Below, in pieces: positions 1 to 9,800 of a DNA stretch of 64,000 nucleotides (position 1 is its first letter; every line of letters begins with the position of its first letter). Made by a program: the position numbers and the translations under genes. Where the stretch lies: the NCBI RefSeq assembly GCF_022808935.1, contig NZ_JAKZFR010000002.1:62001-126000 (forward strand), read 5' to 3'. The notes beneath the pieces were generated by a model. That model searched no databases. It had not been told where the DNA came from and saw only the letters and a list, made by a program, of their open reading frames with translations. Origin of the DNA: Geothrix sp. SG200. GTDB lineage: Bacteria > Acidobacteriota > Holophagae > Holophagales > Holophagaceae.

Positions 1-361
<361 letters not shown>

Positions 362-3300
362 ATGGAATCTGACCGTTCCATGCGCCTCCTCCTCCACCTC
401 GCCCGCCTCCTCCTGCTCGCCAGCCTCGCGCTGGACGCTCCGGCTGCAGGCCTTCCCGTCTCCGGGCGGATGGTCTTCCGAAGCTACGGCCCGGCGGAGG
501 GCCTGGAGCACACGAGCCTCAGCACCATCGCCCAGGACGCGGAGGGCTTCCTCTGGGTGGGGACTGAAGGCGGCGCCTACCGCTTCGATGGCACGGGCTT
601 CCGCTTGTGGAGCCTCCCCGAAGGCCTGCCCTCGGCCTGGGTCCGTGCGTTCGGCCCCAACGAGGACGGCAGCCTCTGGATCGGCACCCGAGCAGGCCTC
701 TGCCTGCTGCGCCAGGGCCAGATCCAGACCCTCGACCCCGCAGATCCCCTGGCCAGGGCGCAGATCCACCAGATCCTGCTCGACACCCAGGGCAGCGTCT
801 GGGTCGCCGCGGAGTCGGGGCTGTTCGAGAGCGAGGATGGCGAACCCCACTTCAAGCCGGCCCCAGGCTGGCCGGGCGGCCCAGCCTATTCGCTGGGCCT
901 GGACGGCGAGACCCTCTGGGTGGGCGGATCATCCGTCCTCTACCAGCGCGGCGGAGATGGCACCTGGAAGGCCTGGTCGGCCCACGAAGGGGTGCCCGCC
1001 GAGCAGGTGAAGGCCCTGCTGAAGACCCGCTCGGGCACCCTGTGGGTTCGGACTCCCAGCCAGCTGCGCGTGCTCGCCCCCAAGGGCACGCGCCTGACCC
1101 TTCCGGCTCTGGGTCTCCCACCCCTGGGCGTCAGCTTCTACGAGGAGTCCCTCTGCCCCGACGGCGACGGCGGCGTGTTCGTCCCCACCGCCAAGGGCCT
1201 GCTCCACTTCACCGATCGCTCCTGGAGGATCCTGGACGAAAGCCGCGGGTTGCCCTCGGGCTGGGCCAACCAGGCCTTCGTCGACGCCGCGGGCAACCTC
1301 TGGGTGGCCAGCCTGGGGCTGCACCGTCTCCTCGGCCGTGGCGCCTGGGAGAACTTCACGCGGCTGGACGGCCTGCCGGCGGACAACATCTGGGGCCTGC
1401 TGCGGGACCGCTCCGGCGTGCTCTGGGTCGACACCAGCGGCGGCCTCGCCCGCATAGAGGCCAAGGGCCCGGCACCCTTCCCCGCAGCGGCAGGGCTGGT
1501 GCTCTACGCGCTCAGGGAAAGCGCGGATGGGTCCATCTGGGGGGCCGGTGAGCACCCCTTCCTGGTCCGCATCAGCCCGGATCGGTCACGGCTGACGCGG
1601 ATCCAGCTGCCTCCCTCGAAGGCTCCGGCGCTCCCTGTGGCACTGCTTTTCGACCGGCACGGCGACCTGTGGGTGGGAACCACTCATGACGGCCTGTGGC
1701 GCGTCTCGGATCCCGCCGGTCATCCCGAATTCCACCGGGCGGAGATCCCCGGGACCACCGCGGAGGACGCCATCACCGCCCTTCACGAGGACGCCCAGGG
1801 CCGCCTCTGGGCGGCGACAGGACAAGGACTGGCCCGCCAGGACGGCGACACCTGGCGGACCTGGGGGCCAGACATCGGCCTCCGGCCAGCCCCCCTCGCC
1901 GCCCTGGCGCCCCTGCCCGACGGAACCGCCTGGGTGGCCTACCGGGAGCCCATGGGGCTCACGCTCGTGGACCTCCGGGGCGAGGCACCCAGGGTGGTGC
2001 GGCACTGGACCCGCAAGGAGGGCCTCGCCAGCGATTCGGTCTACAGCCTGGCGACGGATGCCGCAGGCCGCCTGTGGGTGGGCGGTCCCCGGGGCGTCCA
2101 GTGGGTGGATGGGACGGAGCACCGCCTGTTCAGGCGGGAGGACGGCCTGACGAGCACGGACTGCAATCCGTTCTCCACCTGGGTGGACGCGGATGGAGGC
2201 GTCTGGTTCGGCTCCACGGCGGGACTCCTCCACCACAGCCCCGAGCGGCGGTTCCAGGCCCAGAATCCGCCTTCGACCCTCTTCGTCTCCTTCCGGCTGG
2301 GGGACCGCCAATGGAGCCACCCTTTCGCGGGCCCCGTGGACCTGGGACCCGTGCCCTACGGGAACCGCACGCTGGCCGCCCACTTCACCTCCCTGACCTT
2401 CGAACACGAAGGGCGGATCCGCTTCCAGTCCCGCCTGACCGGCCTCGACGAGGGCTGGGTGGACATCCCGACCCAGGACCTCCGCTACCAGGCCCTGCCG
2501 CCCGGCCCCTACCGGCTGGAAGTCCGGGCCCTGCTGGATGACGGCACGGCCGGTCCCGTGGCCGCCGTGACCTTCCTGGTGCTGCACCCATGGTGGCTGC
2601 GCTGGTGGGCCTGGCCCGTCTGGGGCGGCCTGGCCGTGTGCGCTGGGTTGATGGCCTTCCGGTGGCGGTTGCGCCTCCTGGAGAAGCGCAACGAGGAACT
2701 GAAGGTCCTGGTCTACCAGCGCACCGAAGCCCTGGAGCTGAGCAACCTCGCCCTGGCCACCATCTCCACGACGGACCCCCTCACGGGCCTGCGCAACCGG
2801 CGCTACCTGGAGGAGGAGCTGCCCCCGGTCATCGCTCTCGTCCTGCGCGCCCAGCGCGACCACCTGGCCGCGGAGCACAGCGCCAGCGAGACCTGCCTCG
2901 TCTTCGCCATGATCGACCTGGATCACTTCAAGCGCGTGAACGACACCTGGAGCCACGCCGCGGGCGATCTGGCCCTGAAGCAGGTGGCGGACGTCCTCCG
3001 CCACGAGGCCCGCGAGTCCGACTTCCTCATCCGGTGGGGCGGCGAGGAGATCCTCTTCGTGGGCCACACCGCCGATCTCGACGGCGCCGCCACCGTGGTG
3101 GCGCGCCTCCACCAGGCCATCCGGGAGCACGCCTTCAACCTGGACCTGCCGCAACCCATCCAGATCACTTGCTCCATCGGCTTCTCGCTCTTCCCCTTCC
3201 AGTCAGACCACCTCGAGGCCGCCTCCTGGGAGGACCAGGTGCGCGTGGCCGACCGCTGTCTCTACGCCGCCAAGCGCTCCGGCCGGGACGGCTGGGTGGG

Positions 3301-3430
3301 CGTCGCGGCGCATTCCGGCCTGCCGGAGGGCCTGGCCCAGCGCTTCGATCAGGGCCCCGCCCTCTGCGCCCAGGCCGGCGCCGTCGAGCTGCGCCACAGC
3401 CCCCGCGAGGGGGATCTGGTGTGGCACTGA
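362..3430 (+). CDS. Membrane sensor with Reg_prop beta-propeller, Y_Y_Y domain and GGDEF diguanylate cyclase
   Basis: A 1022-residue one-component c-di-GMP synthase. Start choice: ATG at 362, or ATG at 380, which places the hydrophobic signal/anchor sequence at the very N-terminus. Residues about 40-640 are repeated two-component-regulator propeller blades (recurring 'GxLWVGT/WVGG' motifs), normally a periplasmic ligand sensor. A Y_Y_Y immunoglobulin-like domain follows at about 665-735, then one membrane helix near 745-768, a short coiled segment, and a GGDEF domain from about 804. The signature is GGEEI (about 893), an active variant, with an RESD inhibitory I-site five residues upstream, so product inhibition by c-di-GMP is likely. 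This output replaces the histidine kinase usually attached to such sensors. The sensed ligand is unknown. Confidence 0.9.
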   Translation: MESDRSMRLLLHLARLLLLASLALDAPAAGLPVSGRMVFRSYGPAEGLEHTSLSTIAQDAEGFLWVGTEGGAYRFDGTGFRLWSLPEGLPSAWVRAFGPNEDGSLWIGTRAGLCLLRQGQIQTLDPADPLARAQIHQILLDTQGSVWVAAESGLFESEDGEPHFKPAPGWPGGPAYSLGLDGETLWVGGSSVLYQRGGDGTWKAWSAHEGVPAEQVKALLKTRSGTLWVRTPSQLRVLAPKGTRLTLPALGLPPLGVSFYEESLCPDGDGGVFVPTAKGLLHFTDRSWRILDESRGLPSGWANQAFVDAAGNLWVASLGLHRLLGRGAWENFTRLDGLPADNIWGLLRDRSGVLWVDTSGGLARIEAKGPAPFPAAAGLVLYALRESADGSIWGAGEHPFLVRISPDRSRLTRIQLPPSKAPALPVALLFDRHGDLWVGTTHDGLWRVSDPAGHPEFHRAEIPGTTAEDAITALHEDAQGRLWAATGQGLARQDGDTWRTWGPDIGLRPAPLAALAPLPDGTAWVAYREPMGLTLVDLRGEAPRVVRHWTRKEGLASDSVYSLATDAAGRLWVGGPRGVQWVDGTEHRLFRREDGLTSTDCNPFSTWVDADGGVWFGSTAGLLHHSPERRFQAQNPPSTLFVSFRLGDRQWSHPFAGPVDLGPVPYGNRTLAAHFTSLTFEHEGRIRFQSRLTGLDEGWVDIPTQDLRYQALPPGPYRLEVRALLDDGTAGPVAAVTFLVLHPWWLRWWAWPVWGGLAVCAGLMAFRWRLRLLEKRNEELKVLVYQRTEALELSNLALATISTTDPLTGLRNRRYLEEELPPVIALVLRAQRDHLAAEHSASETCLVFAMIDLDHFKRVNDTWSHAAGDLALKQVADVLRHEARESDFLIRWGGEEILFVGHTADLDGAATVVARLHQAIREHAFNLDLPQPIQITCSIGFSLFPFQSDHLEAASWEDQVRVADRCLYAAKRSGRDGWVGVAAHSGLPEGLAQRFDQGPALCAQAGAVELRHSPREGDLVWH

Positions 3431-3433
3431 GGC

Positions 3434-4159
3434 CTACAGCTTCGCCTCCATCTCCTTCACCATCTGCTCACCGCCCAGCTGCCGCATCTGGTTCAGGATC
3501 CAGGCCTGGCGTCCCCGGACGTACTCGCTGGGTGCATTCGCGCGGAACTTGCGGGGGTTGGGGAGCACGGCGGCCAGCAGGGCCGCCTCGCCGGGCGTGA
3601 GGCGCTTGGCGGGCTTGCCGAAGTAGGTGCGGGCCGCGGCCTCGGCCCCGTAAACACCGTCCCCAAACTCCACGATGTTCAGGTAGACCTCCAGGATCCG
3701 CTTCTTCGACCAGCCCAGCTCGATCATCAGCGTGAACCAGGCTTCCGCGCCCTTCCGCGTCCAGGAGCGGCTGTTCCACAGGAAGAGGTTCTTGGCCGTC
3801 TGCTGGGAGACCGTGGAGGCGCCGCGCTTCTTGCGGCTGTGCTCGTTGTGCTGGACGGCCTTCTCGATGGCGTCCCAGTCGAAGCCGAAGTGGTCCGGGA
3901 AGTTCTGGTCCTCGGCGGCGATCACCGCCGCGCCCAGGCTGGGCGAGATGTCCTCCAGGGGCACCCAGCGATGATGGGAGACATAGGGCCTGCCGCTGGA
4001 CCAGGATTCCACCCGGCGCTGCACCATGAGGGCCGACACGGGCACGGGCACGAAGCGGAACACGGCCACCAGCACCACGCTGGCCCCCAGGAACAGGCCC
4101 AGCATCCAGCCCAGGACCACCAGGATCCGTCTGCCCCACCCGCGCTTCTTCTTCGCCAT
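3434..4159 (-). CDS. mtgA: Monofunctional biosynthetic peptidoglycan transglycosylase
   Basis: A 241-residue GT51 enzyme that polymerises lipid II into glycan strands in the periplasm without a transpeptidase domain. The N-terminus is basic ([11 protein letters not shown]) and is followed by one membrane anchor at about residues 10-32. The catalytic motif [14 protein letters not shown] carries the active-site Glu, and later motifs [34 protein letters not shown] and [14 protein letters not shown] are family hallmarks. The ATG at 4157-4159 has GGAGGG immediately upstream, although the frame is open further 5'. It ends 3 bp from the convergent cyclase gene and starts 55 bp from the divergent aminopeptidase gene. 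Confidence 0.94.
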   Translation of the reverse strand: MAKKKRGWGRRILVVLGWMLGLFLGASVVLVAVFRFVPVPVSALMVQRRVESWSSGRPYVSHHRWVPLEDISPSLGAAVIAAEDQNFPDHFGFDWDAIEKAVQHNEHSRKKRGASTVSQQTAKNLFLWNSRSWTRKGAEAWFTLMIELGWSKKRILEVYLNIVEFGDGVYGAEAAARTYFGKPAKRLTPGEAALLAAVLPNPRKFRANAPSEYVRGRQAWILNQMRQLGGEQMVKEMEAKL

Positions 4160-4214
4160 CCCTCCAGGATGCCAGCCCCGCCGCCCTGTGGCATCCTCGC
4201 AGGCGGAGGAAGGC

Positions 4215-5363
4215 ATGAGCGAAGCCCTGACGGGACCCGAACTGGTGGCGCTGGTGCGGCGGGTGTTCCAGCCGCGGCCGGAGGACAAGGCCCTGGCCAT
4301 CCTGGTGGACCTGCCGGACCTGCACGTGCCGGACGACGCCGGCTGGATCGAGCGCCGCGCCATCGCCCAGGCCTGGGCTGACACGCTGAACGCCCACCGC
4401 CATGAACTGGGGCTGGAGACCCGGCTGGTGGTCTACCCCAACGTCCACACCAACAACGGCGACCTGCCCGAGCGCGCCTGGATCCACGCCGGCGGTCCCC
4501 TGCCCTCCGCCGATTCGCTGGACCCCGCGGCCTCCGTGAGCTTCGCCGAGCTCTACGCTGGCCACCCCATCCTCATCGCCCTCACGAAGTTCTCCGCCAC
4601 GGCCCCCCTCAAACTCGCCGCGAAGACCCACCCCATCCGCGCCGCCACCATGCCAGGCTTCCGCTCGGACATGATCCCCGCCCTGCGCCTGGACTACACG
4701 GAGGTGAACCGCCGCGTGAACCTCCTGAAGGAGCTGCTGGACCGGGCCGAGGGCGCGGCCTTCCGCTTCGGCACCCCCGACGGCCCCTGCGAGCTCTTCG
4801 TGGACCTGCGCCACCGCACGGGCCACGCCTCCGGCGGCCTGCTGCCCGCGCCAGGCGCGGCGGGGAACCTGCCGTCGGGCGAGGCCTACATCGTGCCCTA
4901 CGAGGGCGAGCGTGACGGCGATCCCAGCCGAACGGCGGGCGTGATGCCCGTGCAGTTCGGGGCTGAGGTGGTGCGCTACCGCCTCGAGGGCAACAAGGCC
5001 CTGGAAGTCGTCTCCGAAGGGCCGAAGTCCCGGGAGGAGGCCGCCCACCTCGCCAAGGAGCCCGCCTACGGCAACCTGGCCGAGCTGGGCCTGGGCGTGC
5101 TCGCCGCCTTCGGCGTGAAGCCCATCGGCGAGATCCTCCTGGACGAGAAGCTGGGCCTCCACCTCGCCTTCGGCCGCAGCGACCACTTCGGCGGCCAGGT
5201 GGGACCGAAGGACTTCAGCGGCCCCGAGGCCGTCATCCACATCGATCGCGTCTATGTACCCGAGACTCAGCCCGACGTGAAGGTGCTGTCCGTGGATCTC
5301 GCGATGGCCGACGGCAGCGCCGCGCCGCTCATGCGGGATGGAGCCTACACCGTCGGATTCTGA
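4215..5363 (+). CDS. M29-type (AmpS/aminopeptidase T-like) metallo-aminopeptidase
   Basis: A 382-residue protein of the thermophilic-aminopeptidase-like M29 family, which removes N-terminal residues using a two-metal centre. The family metal-ligand motifs appear in order: NLPSGE (about residue 219), ELGLG (about 290), a [14 protein letters not shown] segment (about 314) and VIHID (about 341). The match is to family motifs rather than to one characterised enzyme, so substrate range is open. The ATG at 4215 follows GGAGGAAGG; the longer open frame upstream lacks such a site. It is divergent from mtgA and its 3' end faces the inverted-repeat element at 5385. Confidence 0.82.
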   Translation: MSEALTGPELVALVRRVFQPRPEDKALAILVDLPDLHVPDDAGWIERRAIAQAWADTLNAHRHELGLETRLVVYPNVHTNNGDLPERAWIHAGGPLPSADSLDPAASVSFAELYAGHPILIALTKFSATAPLKLAAKTHPIRAATMPGFRSDMIPALRLDYTEVNRRVNLLKELLDRAEGAAFRFGTPDGPCELFVDLRHRTGHASGGLLPAPGAAGNLPSGEAYIVPYEGERDGDPSRTAGVMPVQFGAEVVRYRLEGNKALEVVSEGPKSREEAAHLAKEPAYGNLAELGLGVLAAFGVKPIGEILLDEKLGLHLAFGRSDHFGGQVGPKDFSGPEAVIHIDRVYVPETQPDVKVLSVDLAMADGSAAPLMRDGAYTVGF

Positions 5364-5384
5364 TCCCATGCCGCAGGGAGTTTT

Positions 5385-5460
5385 GCCACGGATGAACACG
5401 GATAGACACGGATGAAAGCCAGCGCGCCTGATCGGTGTTCATCTGCGGTCATCCGTGGCT
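5385..5460. repeat. Inverted-repeat element with 'cacggatgaa' words
   Basis: The left arm (5385-5416) is three tandem imperfect copies of a 10-11 bp word, cacggatgaa. The right arm (5431-5460) is the inverse complement, built from 'ttcatctgcgg' and 'tcatccgtgg'. The loop is about 14 bp. It lies between the convergent 3' ends of the aminopeptidase and CWC genes and overlaps the last codons of the CWC gene. It is one of seven similar intergenic elements in the window. Confidence 0.75.
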
Positions 5461-5685
5461 GACTTCCTTACGTGGCGGCGCCTCGGCGCAGCGGCGGCAG
5501 AGACAGACCACGTTCCGGAGTTTCTCGGGGACCAATGCCAGCGAAGCCGGGTTGAAGGTGGCGGTGGTGCACCAGCAGGGCGCGTCCAGATGGCCGCAGG
5601 CGGCGGGGGCACATCCGTTCGGCCCGCCGCAAAGGGGGCAGGTCTGTCTCTGGGCGGCGGTCAGGCTCTGGTCGTCGAGGGGCAT
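5449..5685 (-). CDS. Cysteine-rich CWC family protein
   Basis: A 78-residue protein with eight cysteines, CPLCGGPNGCAPAAC, then CWC, then CLC and C, matching the small Cys_rich_CWC family. The cysteines are probably metal-binding; the molecular function is not known. Start: ATG at 5683-5685 (MPLDDQSLT); the frame is open further upstream but only the Cys-rich part is family-like. The final codons, Ser-His-Gly-stop, lie inside the right arm of the repeat element at 5385-5460, so the element supplies the present stop codon. It follows the DUF2200 gene in the same direction. Confidence 0.8.
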   Translation of the reverse strand: MPLDDQSLTAAQRQTCPLCGGPNGCAPAACGHLDAPCWCTTATFNPASLALVPEKLRNVVCLCRRCAEAPPRKEVSHG

Positions 5686-5755
5686 GGTCGGAACTCGGAA
5701 TGGCGGTTCAGGGACGCAAGGTGGCGATGGTGGCCTGCAGGCGGGCCACCCCCTT

Positions 5756-6106
5756 TTACTGGCGCAAGATCTTGTCCATGGATCTGCCCTTCGCGAGCTC
5801 GTCGATGAGCTTGTCGAGATACCGGATCTTCTGCGTGATGGCGTCCTGGATGTCCTCGACCCGAACGCCGCACACGACCCCCTTGATGTGAGAACTGTTC
5901 GGGTGGATCGCCGGGGCCTGGTCGAAGAAATGCTGGAAATCAATATTGACCGCGGCGTGGTGGCGGAGCTGCTCGCGGCTGTAGCCCGTCAGCCAGCAGA
6001 TGATGGTGTCCACCTCCTCCTTCGTCCGGTTCTTGCGCTCGGCCTTCTGCACGTACAGCGGATAGACCGTCGTGAAAAGCAGCTTGGAGATTTCGCGAGG
6101 GGGCAT
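5756..6106 (-). CDS. DUF2200 family protein
   Basis: A 116-residue protein that matches the DUF2200 family from end to end: YPLYVQKAERKNRTKEEVD, IICWLTGYS, IKGVVCGVRVEDI and KIRYLDKLIDELAKGR are all family-typical. No biochemical role is established for the family. The length is normal. It lies directly downstream of the cassette-like module at 6159-6701 and upstream of the CWC gene, on the same strand. The ribosome site is weak (AAGAGA about 6 nt before ATG). The patch 5449-6673 looks like accessory DNA between conserved chromosomal genes. Confidence 0.88.
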   Translation of the reverse strand: MPPREISKLLFTTVYPLYVQKAERKNRTKEEVDTIICWLTGYSREQLRHHAAVNIDFQHFFDQAPAIHPNSSHIKGVVCGVRVEDIQDAITQKIRYLDKLIDELAKGRSMDKILRQ

Positions 6107-6152
6107 GGGGAGTCTCTTGGTTCGATCGTTTCAGGGATGCCTGTCGAATGAG

Positions 6153-6262
6153 GCTAAACGGACCCGCCTGCACCGAGACGCTGAGCGGAGCCGAGGTAGC
6201 GAGATGCTGAGAGAGAGCGAATGGCAATGCAGGCGGGTTCTGGCTTGAGCGGGAGGTTAGGC
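6153..6262 (-). repeat. attC-like recombination site (candidate)
   Basis: Read on the minus strand, the site begins with GCCTAAC (6256-6262), matching the RYYYAAC inverse core of integron attC sites and overlapping the TAA stop of the gene above. It contains an 11-bp inverted pair (acccgcctgca 6162-6172 and tgcaggcgggt 6228-6238) and ends GTTTAGC (6153-6159), one base off the GTTRRRY core. The arms are asymmetric: 17 nt versus 2 nt separate the core boxes from the stem, which is not typical. No integrase gene is in the window. Confidence 0.4.
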
Positions 6263-6701
6263 GTCTGCATTTGAATCGCCATTCTGGCTTGAAGTGTGGA
6301 ATGCCATGGTGATGATTGACGGAAAAATAAAGCCCTTGAGATAGGAGAGCGGATGCCTACCCAGGGTGAAATCGACGGGCAGTTTCCCGAAGTGCGCCCA
6401 ATAGTGCGTCGCAACAAGCCCGGTGATAGCGGCCCACATTCCATACAATGCCCAGCGTTTACCAAAGACGACGAGCAATAAACTGAGAGTAATCATTACT
6501 CGAAGGACCGATTGCACGTATTCGAATGTTGTATGCGTACTAGTTCCAACACTTAAATACAGATCGCACAGGGTATAAATGTGGTAACAGATCAGCAGTC
6601 CGGCGAGAATAAAGATGATCAGGCGCCGGAATAACAGAAATCGGCTCGTCTTCATTTTAGGCAGTGTGCTCACTTCGGCCCTCCTTTCTACAGACGCCTA
6701 A
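6159..6701 (-). mobile_element. Integron-type single-gene cassette (candidate)
   Basis: On the minus strand the module starts TTAGGCGTCTG (6701-6691), runs through a short leader with a good ribosome site into one small low-GC gene (6673-6257), and ends in the attC-like site whose first core, GCCTAAC, overlaps the gene's stop codon. The start TTAGGC is the complement of that core, exactly what a cassette cut at G^TTRRRY would show. The 11-bp sequence ttaggcgtctg therefore appears inverted at both edges (6257-6267 and 6691-6701). The composition differs visibly from the surroundings. Evidence against: imperfect right core, no integrase, no neighbouring attC array. Confidence 0.4.
6257..6673 (-). 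CDS. Small multi-pass membrane protein, unknown function
   Basis: A 138-residue protein with about four hydrophobic segments (near residues 15-35, 52-70, 72-92 and 108-125) and a basic N-terminus, so an inner-membrane protein. I recognise no family. The GTG at 6671-6673 is the preferred start because GGAGG lies 6 nt upstream; an ATG six codons later is possible. The gene is clearly poorer in GC than every neighbour, with many AT-ending codons, which suggests recent transfer. Its stop codon is embedded in the attC-like core site and its leader starts at the mirrored sequence, so it is probably the cargo of a gene cassette. Confidence 0.7.
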   Translation of the reverse strand: MSTLPKMKTSRFLLFRRLIIFILAGLLICYHIYTLCDLYLSVGTSTHTTFEYVQSVLRVMITLSLLLVVFGKRWALYGMWAAITGLVATHYWAHFGKLPVDFTLGRHPLSYLKGFIFPSIITMAFHTSSQNGDSNADA

Positions 6702-6739
6702 GTTCCTTTAGACGGAGATGAACGAAGAGGACGCTATTG

Positions 6740-6816
6740 GGATCACTCTCCCACCACCGTCCTTCCTCGTCCATCGCCAGCTGCCTTGTCTTTTCTTGGT
6801 GCCTTGGTAGTGATCC
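6740..6816. repeat. Degenerate inverted-repeat element of the 'ccaag' type
   Basis: The ends are a perfect 8-bp inverted repeat, ggatcact (6740-6747) and agtgatcc (6809-6816). The right arm contains 'cttggtgccttgg' (about 6795-6807), the same word set as the elements at 11902 and 62790. The left arm has decayed and only partly matches. It lies just beyond the 3' end of the tricorn gene. Confidence 0.45.
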
Positions 6817-6835
6817 TTCTTTTACCGCGAACGGC

Positions 6836-9800
6836 TCATCGCTTCGGATACGCCGGCACCGCGGGGAAGGCAGGTGTGGGGTTGTCGCGCAGCTGCTTCA
6901 GCAGGGCCTCGATGCCCACTTCGAGCTGGCGGTCGTGGCCCTGCAGGAGGCTCGCGGGGTCGTTCTCCACGGTGAGGTCGGGGTCGGCGCCGTGGTTCTC
7001 CACCCACCACTTTCCTTCACGGCCGTAGAAGCCGTTGTTGCTCTGCTCGACGCGGCCGCCGTCCAGGGTGAGCTGGGTGTTGATGATGCCCACGAGGCCG
7101 CCCCAGCTGGGCACGCCCACGATGGTGCCGAGCTTGCGCGCCTTCACGTGCTCGAGGAAGGCTTCGCCGTCGCTGCCGTTCTGCTCATTCGTGAGGAAGA
7201 CGTAGCGACCGTCGCTGGCGGTGCCGGGGTAGCGGAAGGGCCCCATGCCGCGCAGCACGTTGAAGCCCACCTGCTTGCGCTCCAGCTTGTCGATCATGAA
7301 GAACTCGGTCCAGCCCCCGCCGTTGCCGCGCACATCGATGACGATGCCCTTCTTGTAGCGGAAGGCGCGCCAGTACTTGTCGAACTGGCCGATGTTCTGG
7401 TCGCCCATGGCCGTGAGGTGCATGTAGCCGAGCTGGCCGTTGGAGGCCTTGTCCACGGCGGCGATGTTGCCGGCCACCCAGTGCTCATAGCGCAGAGATC
7501 CGTCATTGGGGACGGGTTCGACCTCGATGATGCGGGCGCCATCCAGGGTGGGCTTCGCGTTCACCGTCAGCGTGACCTTCTGGCCCTTGATGACCTGGAG
7601 GCGGGACTCGATGGCCTCGGGAGCCTTGAGGGGCTTGCCGTCGATGGCTAGCAGGTAGTCGCCCTCCTTCACCTTGGGCGCGGGATCGGCCAGCGGCGCC
7701 TTGAGGTCGCGAGCGTAGGCCGTGGGGCCATAGACCTTGGTGAAGCGGTAGACGCCGTTCTCGGCCTTGAAGTCGGCGCCGAGGAACCCCGGGTGGACCG
7801 GACTGGGCGCCAGCTTGGCCGGGCCCAGGTCGCCGCCGGACACATAGGTGTGGCTCACGCACAGCTCGCCCACCATCTGGCTCAGCAGCCAGTTCAGCTC
7901 CTGGCGGGAGTTCAGCTCAGGCAGCCAGGCGCGGAACTTGGCGCCGATGGCGTTCCAGTCGTTCCCGTTCATGTTCGCGTCATAGAAGAAATCCCGGTAC
8001 CAGCGCCAGGTGTCCTCGAAGATCTGCCTCCACTCGGCCCGGGGGTCGGCGATCATGATCATCCGCTCCAGGTCCAGCTTCTCGGGCAGGGCCTTGGAGG
8101 TGAACACAGCCGCGGCCTCGCCCACGTGGAAGTTCGGCCCCTTGCGGAGGAGCAGGCGCTTGCCCTCGGCATCGAAGGTCCAGTCACTGACGGCGTCATT
8201 CAGCACCACCTCCTTGTCCTTCTTGGCGGAGGCGTCATAGAGGTGCAGCTTCCACTTGTCGGCGCCGCGGGGTGCGTAGAACTCCTCCACCACGTTGTCG
8301 TCCCAGCCCCCGACCTCGTCCCAGCCGACGATGCCGCGGCCGGCCTTGAGGTGGAAGAGGTTGCCGGGCTTCACAGGCAGGGGCGCGATGCGGTCGGACA
8401 GCCCGGCCACATCGATGCGGAAGGCGGAAGCGCCCGAAAGCGAAGACACGGCGGAGGTCTTGTCATCACCGGCCCGCAGCTTCACCGCCATGACCTGCAC
8501 CGGCGCGGACTGGATGTGGTTGTCCTGGCTGGGATCGAGCTGCGTGTGGAAGTTGCTGTAGCTCAGGAAATAGAGGGTGCTGCCGTCCTGGTCGAAGGCG
8601 GGGTTCACGCAGTCGTAGAACCCGTCCGTGAGGGCCACCTTCTGCTTCGTGGCGAGGTTGAACAGGATGATGCGACCGTTGCGGCTGGGCTCCACCACCG
8701 AGTAGGCCACCCACTGGGAGTCCGGCGCCCAGGTGTAGTCGCTCACCTCCCAGGAGAACTGGTCGTTCTTCAGGTCGTGGAATTCGTCCACCTTGGTGAG
8801 CTTCTTCGTGGCCACGTCCATGACGTAGATGGCGAAGCTCTTGTCGCCGAAGAGGATCTTCGTGCCGTCCGGACTCCACGTCAGGTGGTAGAGGGCGGTC
8901 TTGAGACCTGTGGGGATGCGCTCCGCCGCGCCGCCCTCCGCGGGCTGCACGTAGAGGTCGTAGTCGCCGCTGGCGTCGCTGAAATAGGCCACGCGCTTGC
9001 CGTCCGGCGACAGGCGCGGGAAGCGCTCGCGCACGCCCGGCGTCTGCGTGAGGTTCTTCGCAGGCTTCGCCGCGTCCGTGGGGAGCAGGAAGACCTCGCC
9101 CCGGGCCTCGAAGACGGCGGTCTGGCCCGTCAGGCTCATGGCCTGGATCCACTCCTTGGGATTCACGGGATGGCGCGCCACCTTCCAGCCGTCGCTGGCG
9201 GTGGTGACGGGTACGGCATGGACGGTCTTCGTGGCCAGGTCCAGGGCCTGGAGGTATCCGCCCTGTTCGAAGACCACCGTGCGGCCGTCCGTGCTGGGCT
9301 GCTGCACGTCGAAGTCCTTCAGGTCCGTGAGCTGCTCCACAGCCTTGGTGGCGGGATCGACCGCATAGAGGTTGGTGATGCCGTCGGCGCCGCGGTCGGA
9401 CTCGAAGAGCACCTTGCCGTCCGCCCAGATGGGGGCGCCGTTGCGGCCCACGTAGTCCGTCAGCTTCGTGAAGCCGCCGGTCTTCAGGTCCGCCAGCCAG
9501 AGGTCCTGGTGCAGGCCGCCCTTGTAGCGCTTCCAGTAGTACTCGACATGCCCCTTGGAGCTGTAGGCCAGGCGCTGGCCATCCGGCGACAGCGTGCCCT
9601 GGACGGCCCGCGGGACCGCGAGGGCCGCGGGTTCGTGGCCTTCCAGATCGACGGTGAAGAGCCGCTCGATGGGGCGGCGGTCGTACCCGCCGAGGGCCTT
9701 GACCACCACCTGGAGGCTGTCCGGCGTCCAGCCCTGCACGGAGGCGTACCCACTCCAGGTGAGGCGCTTCGGCGTGCCGCCCTCGGCGGGCATGACATAG

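Noticed and set aside
3468-5399. A 643-codon minus-strand frame crossing the mtgA and aminopeptidase genes
   Set aside because: Covers two confident genes in other frames and runs through a promoter and ribosome-site region.
5730-5755. Hairpin ggtggcc/ggccacc followed by cccctttt, considered as a terminator
   Set aside because: The T-rich side follows only on the plus strand, where no gene ends; on the minus strand there is no U-run after it.
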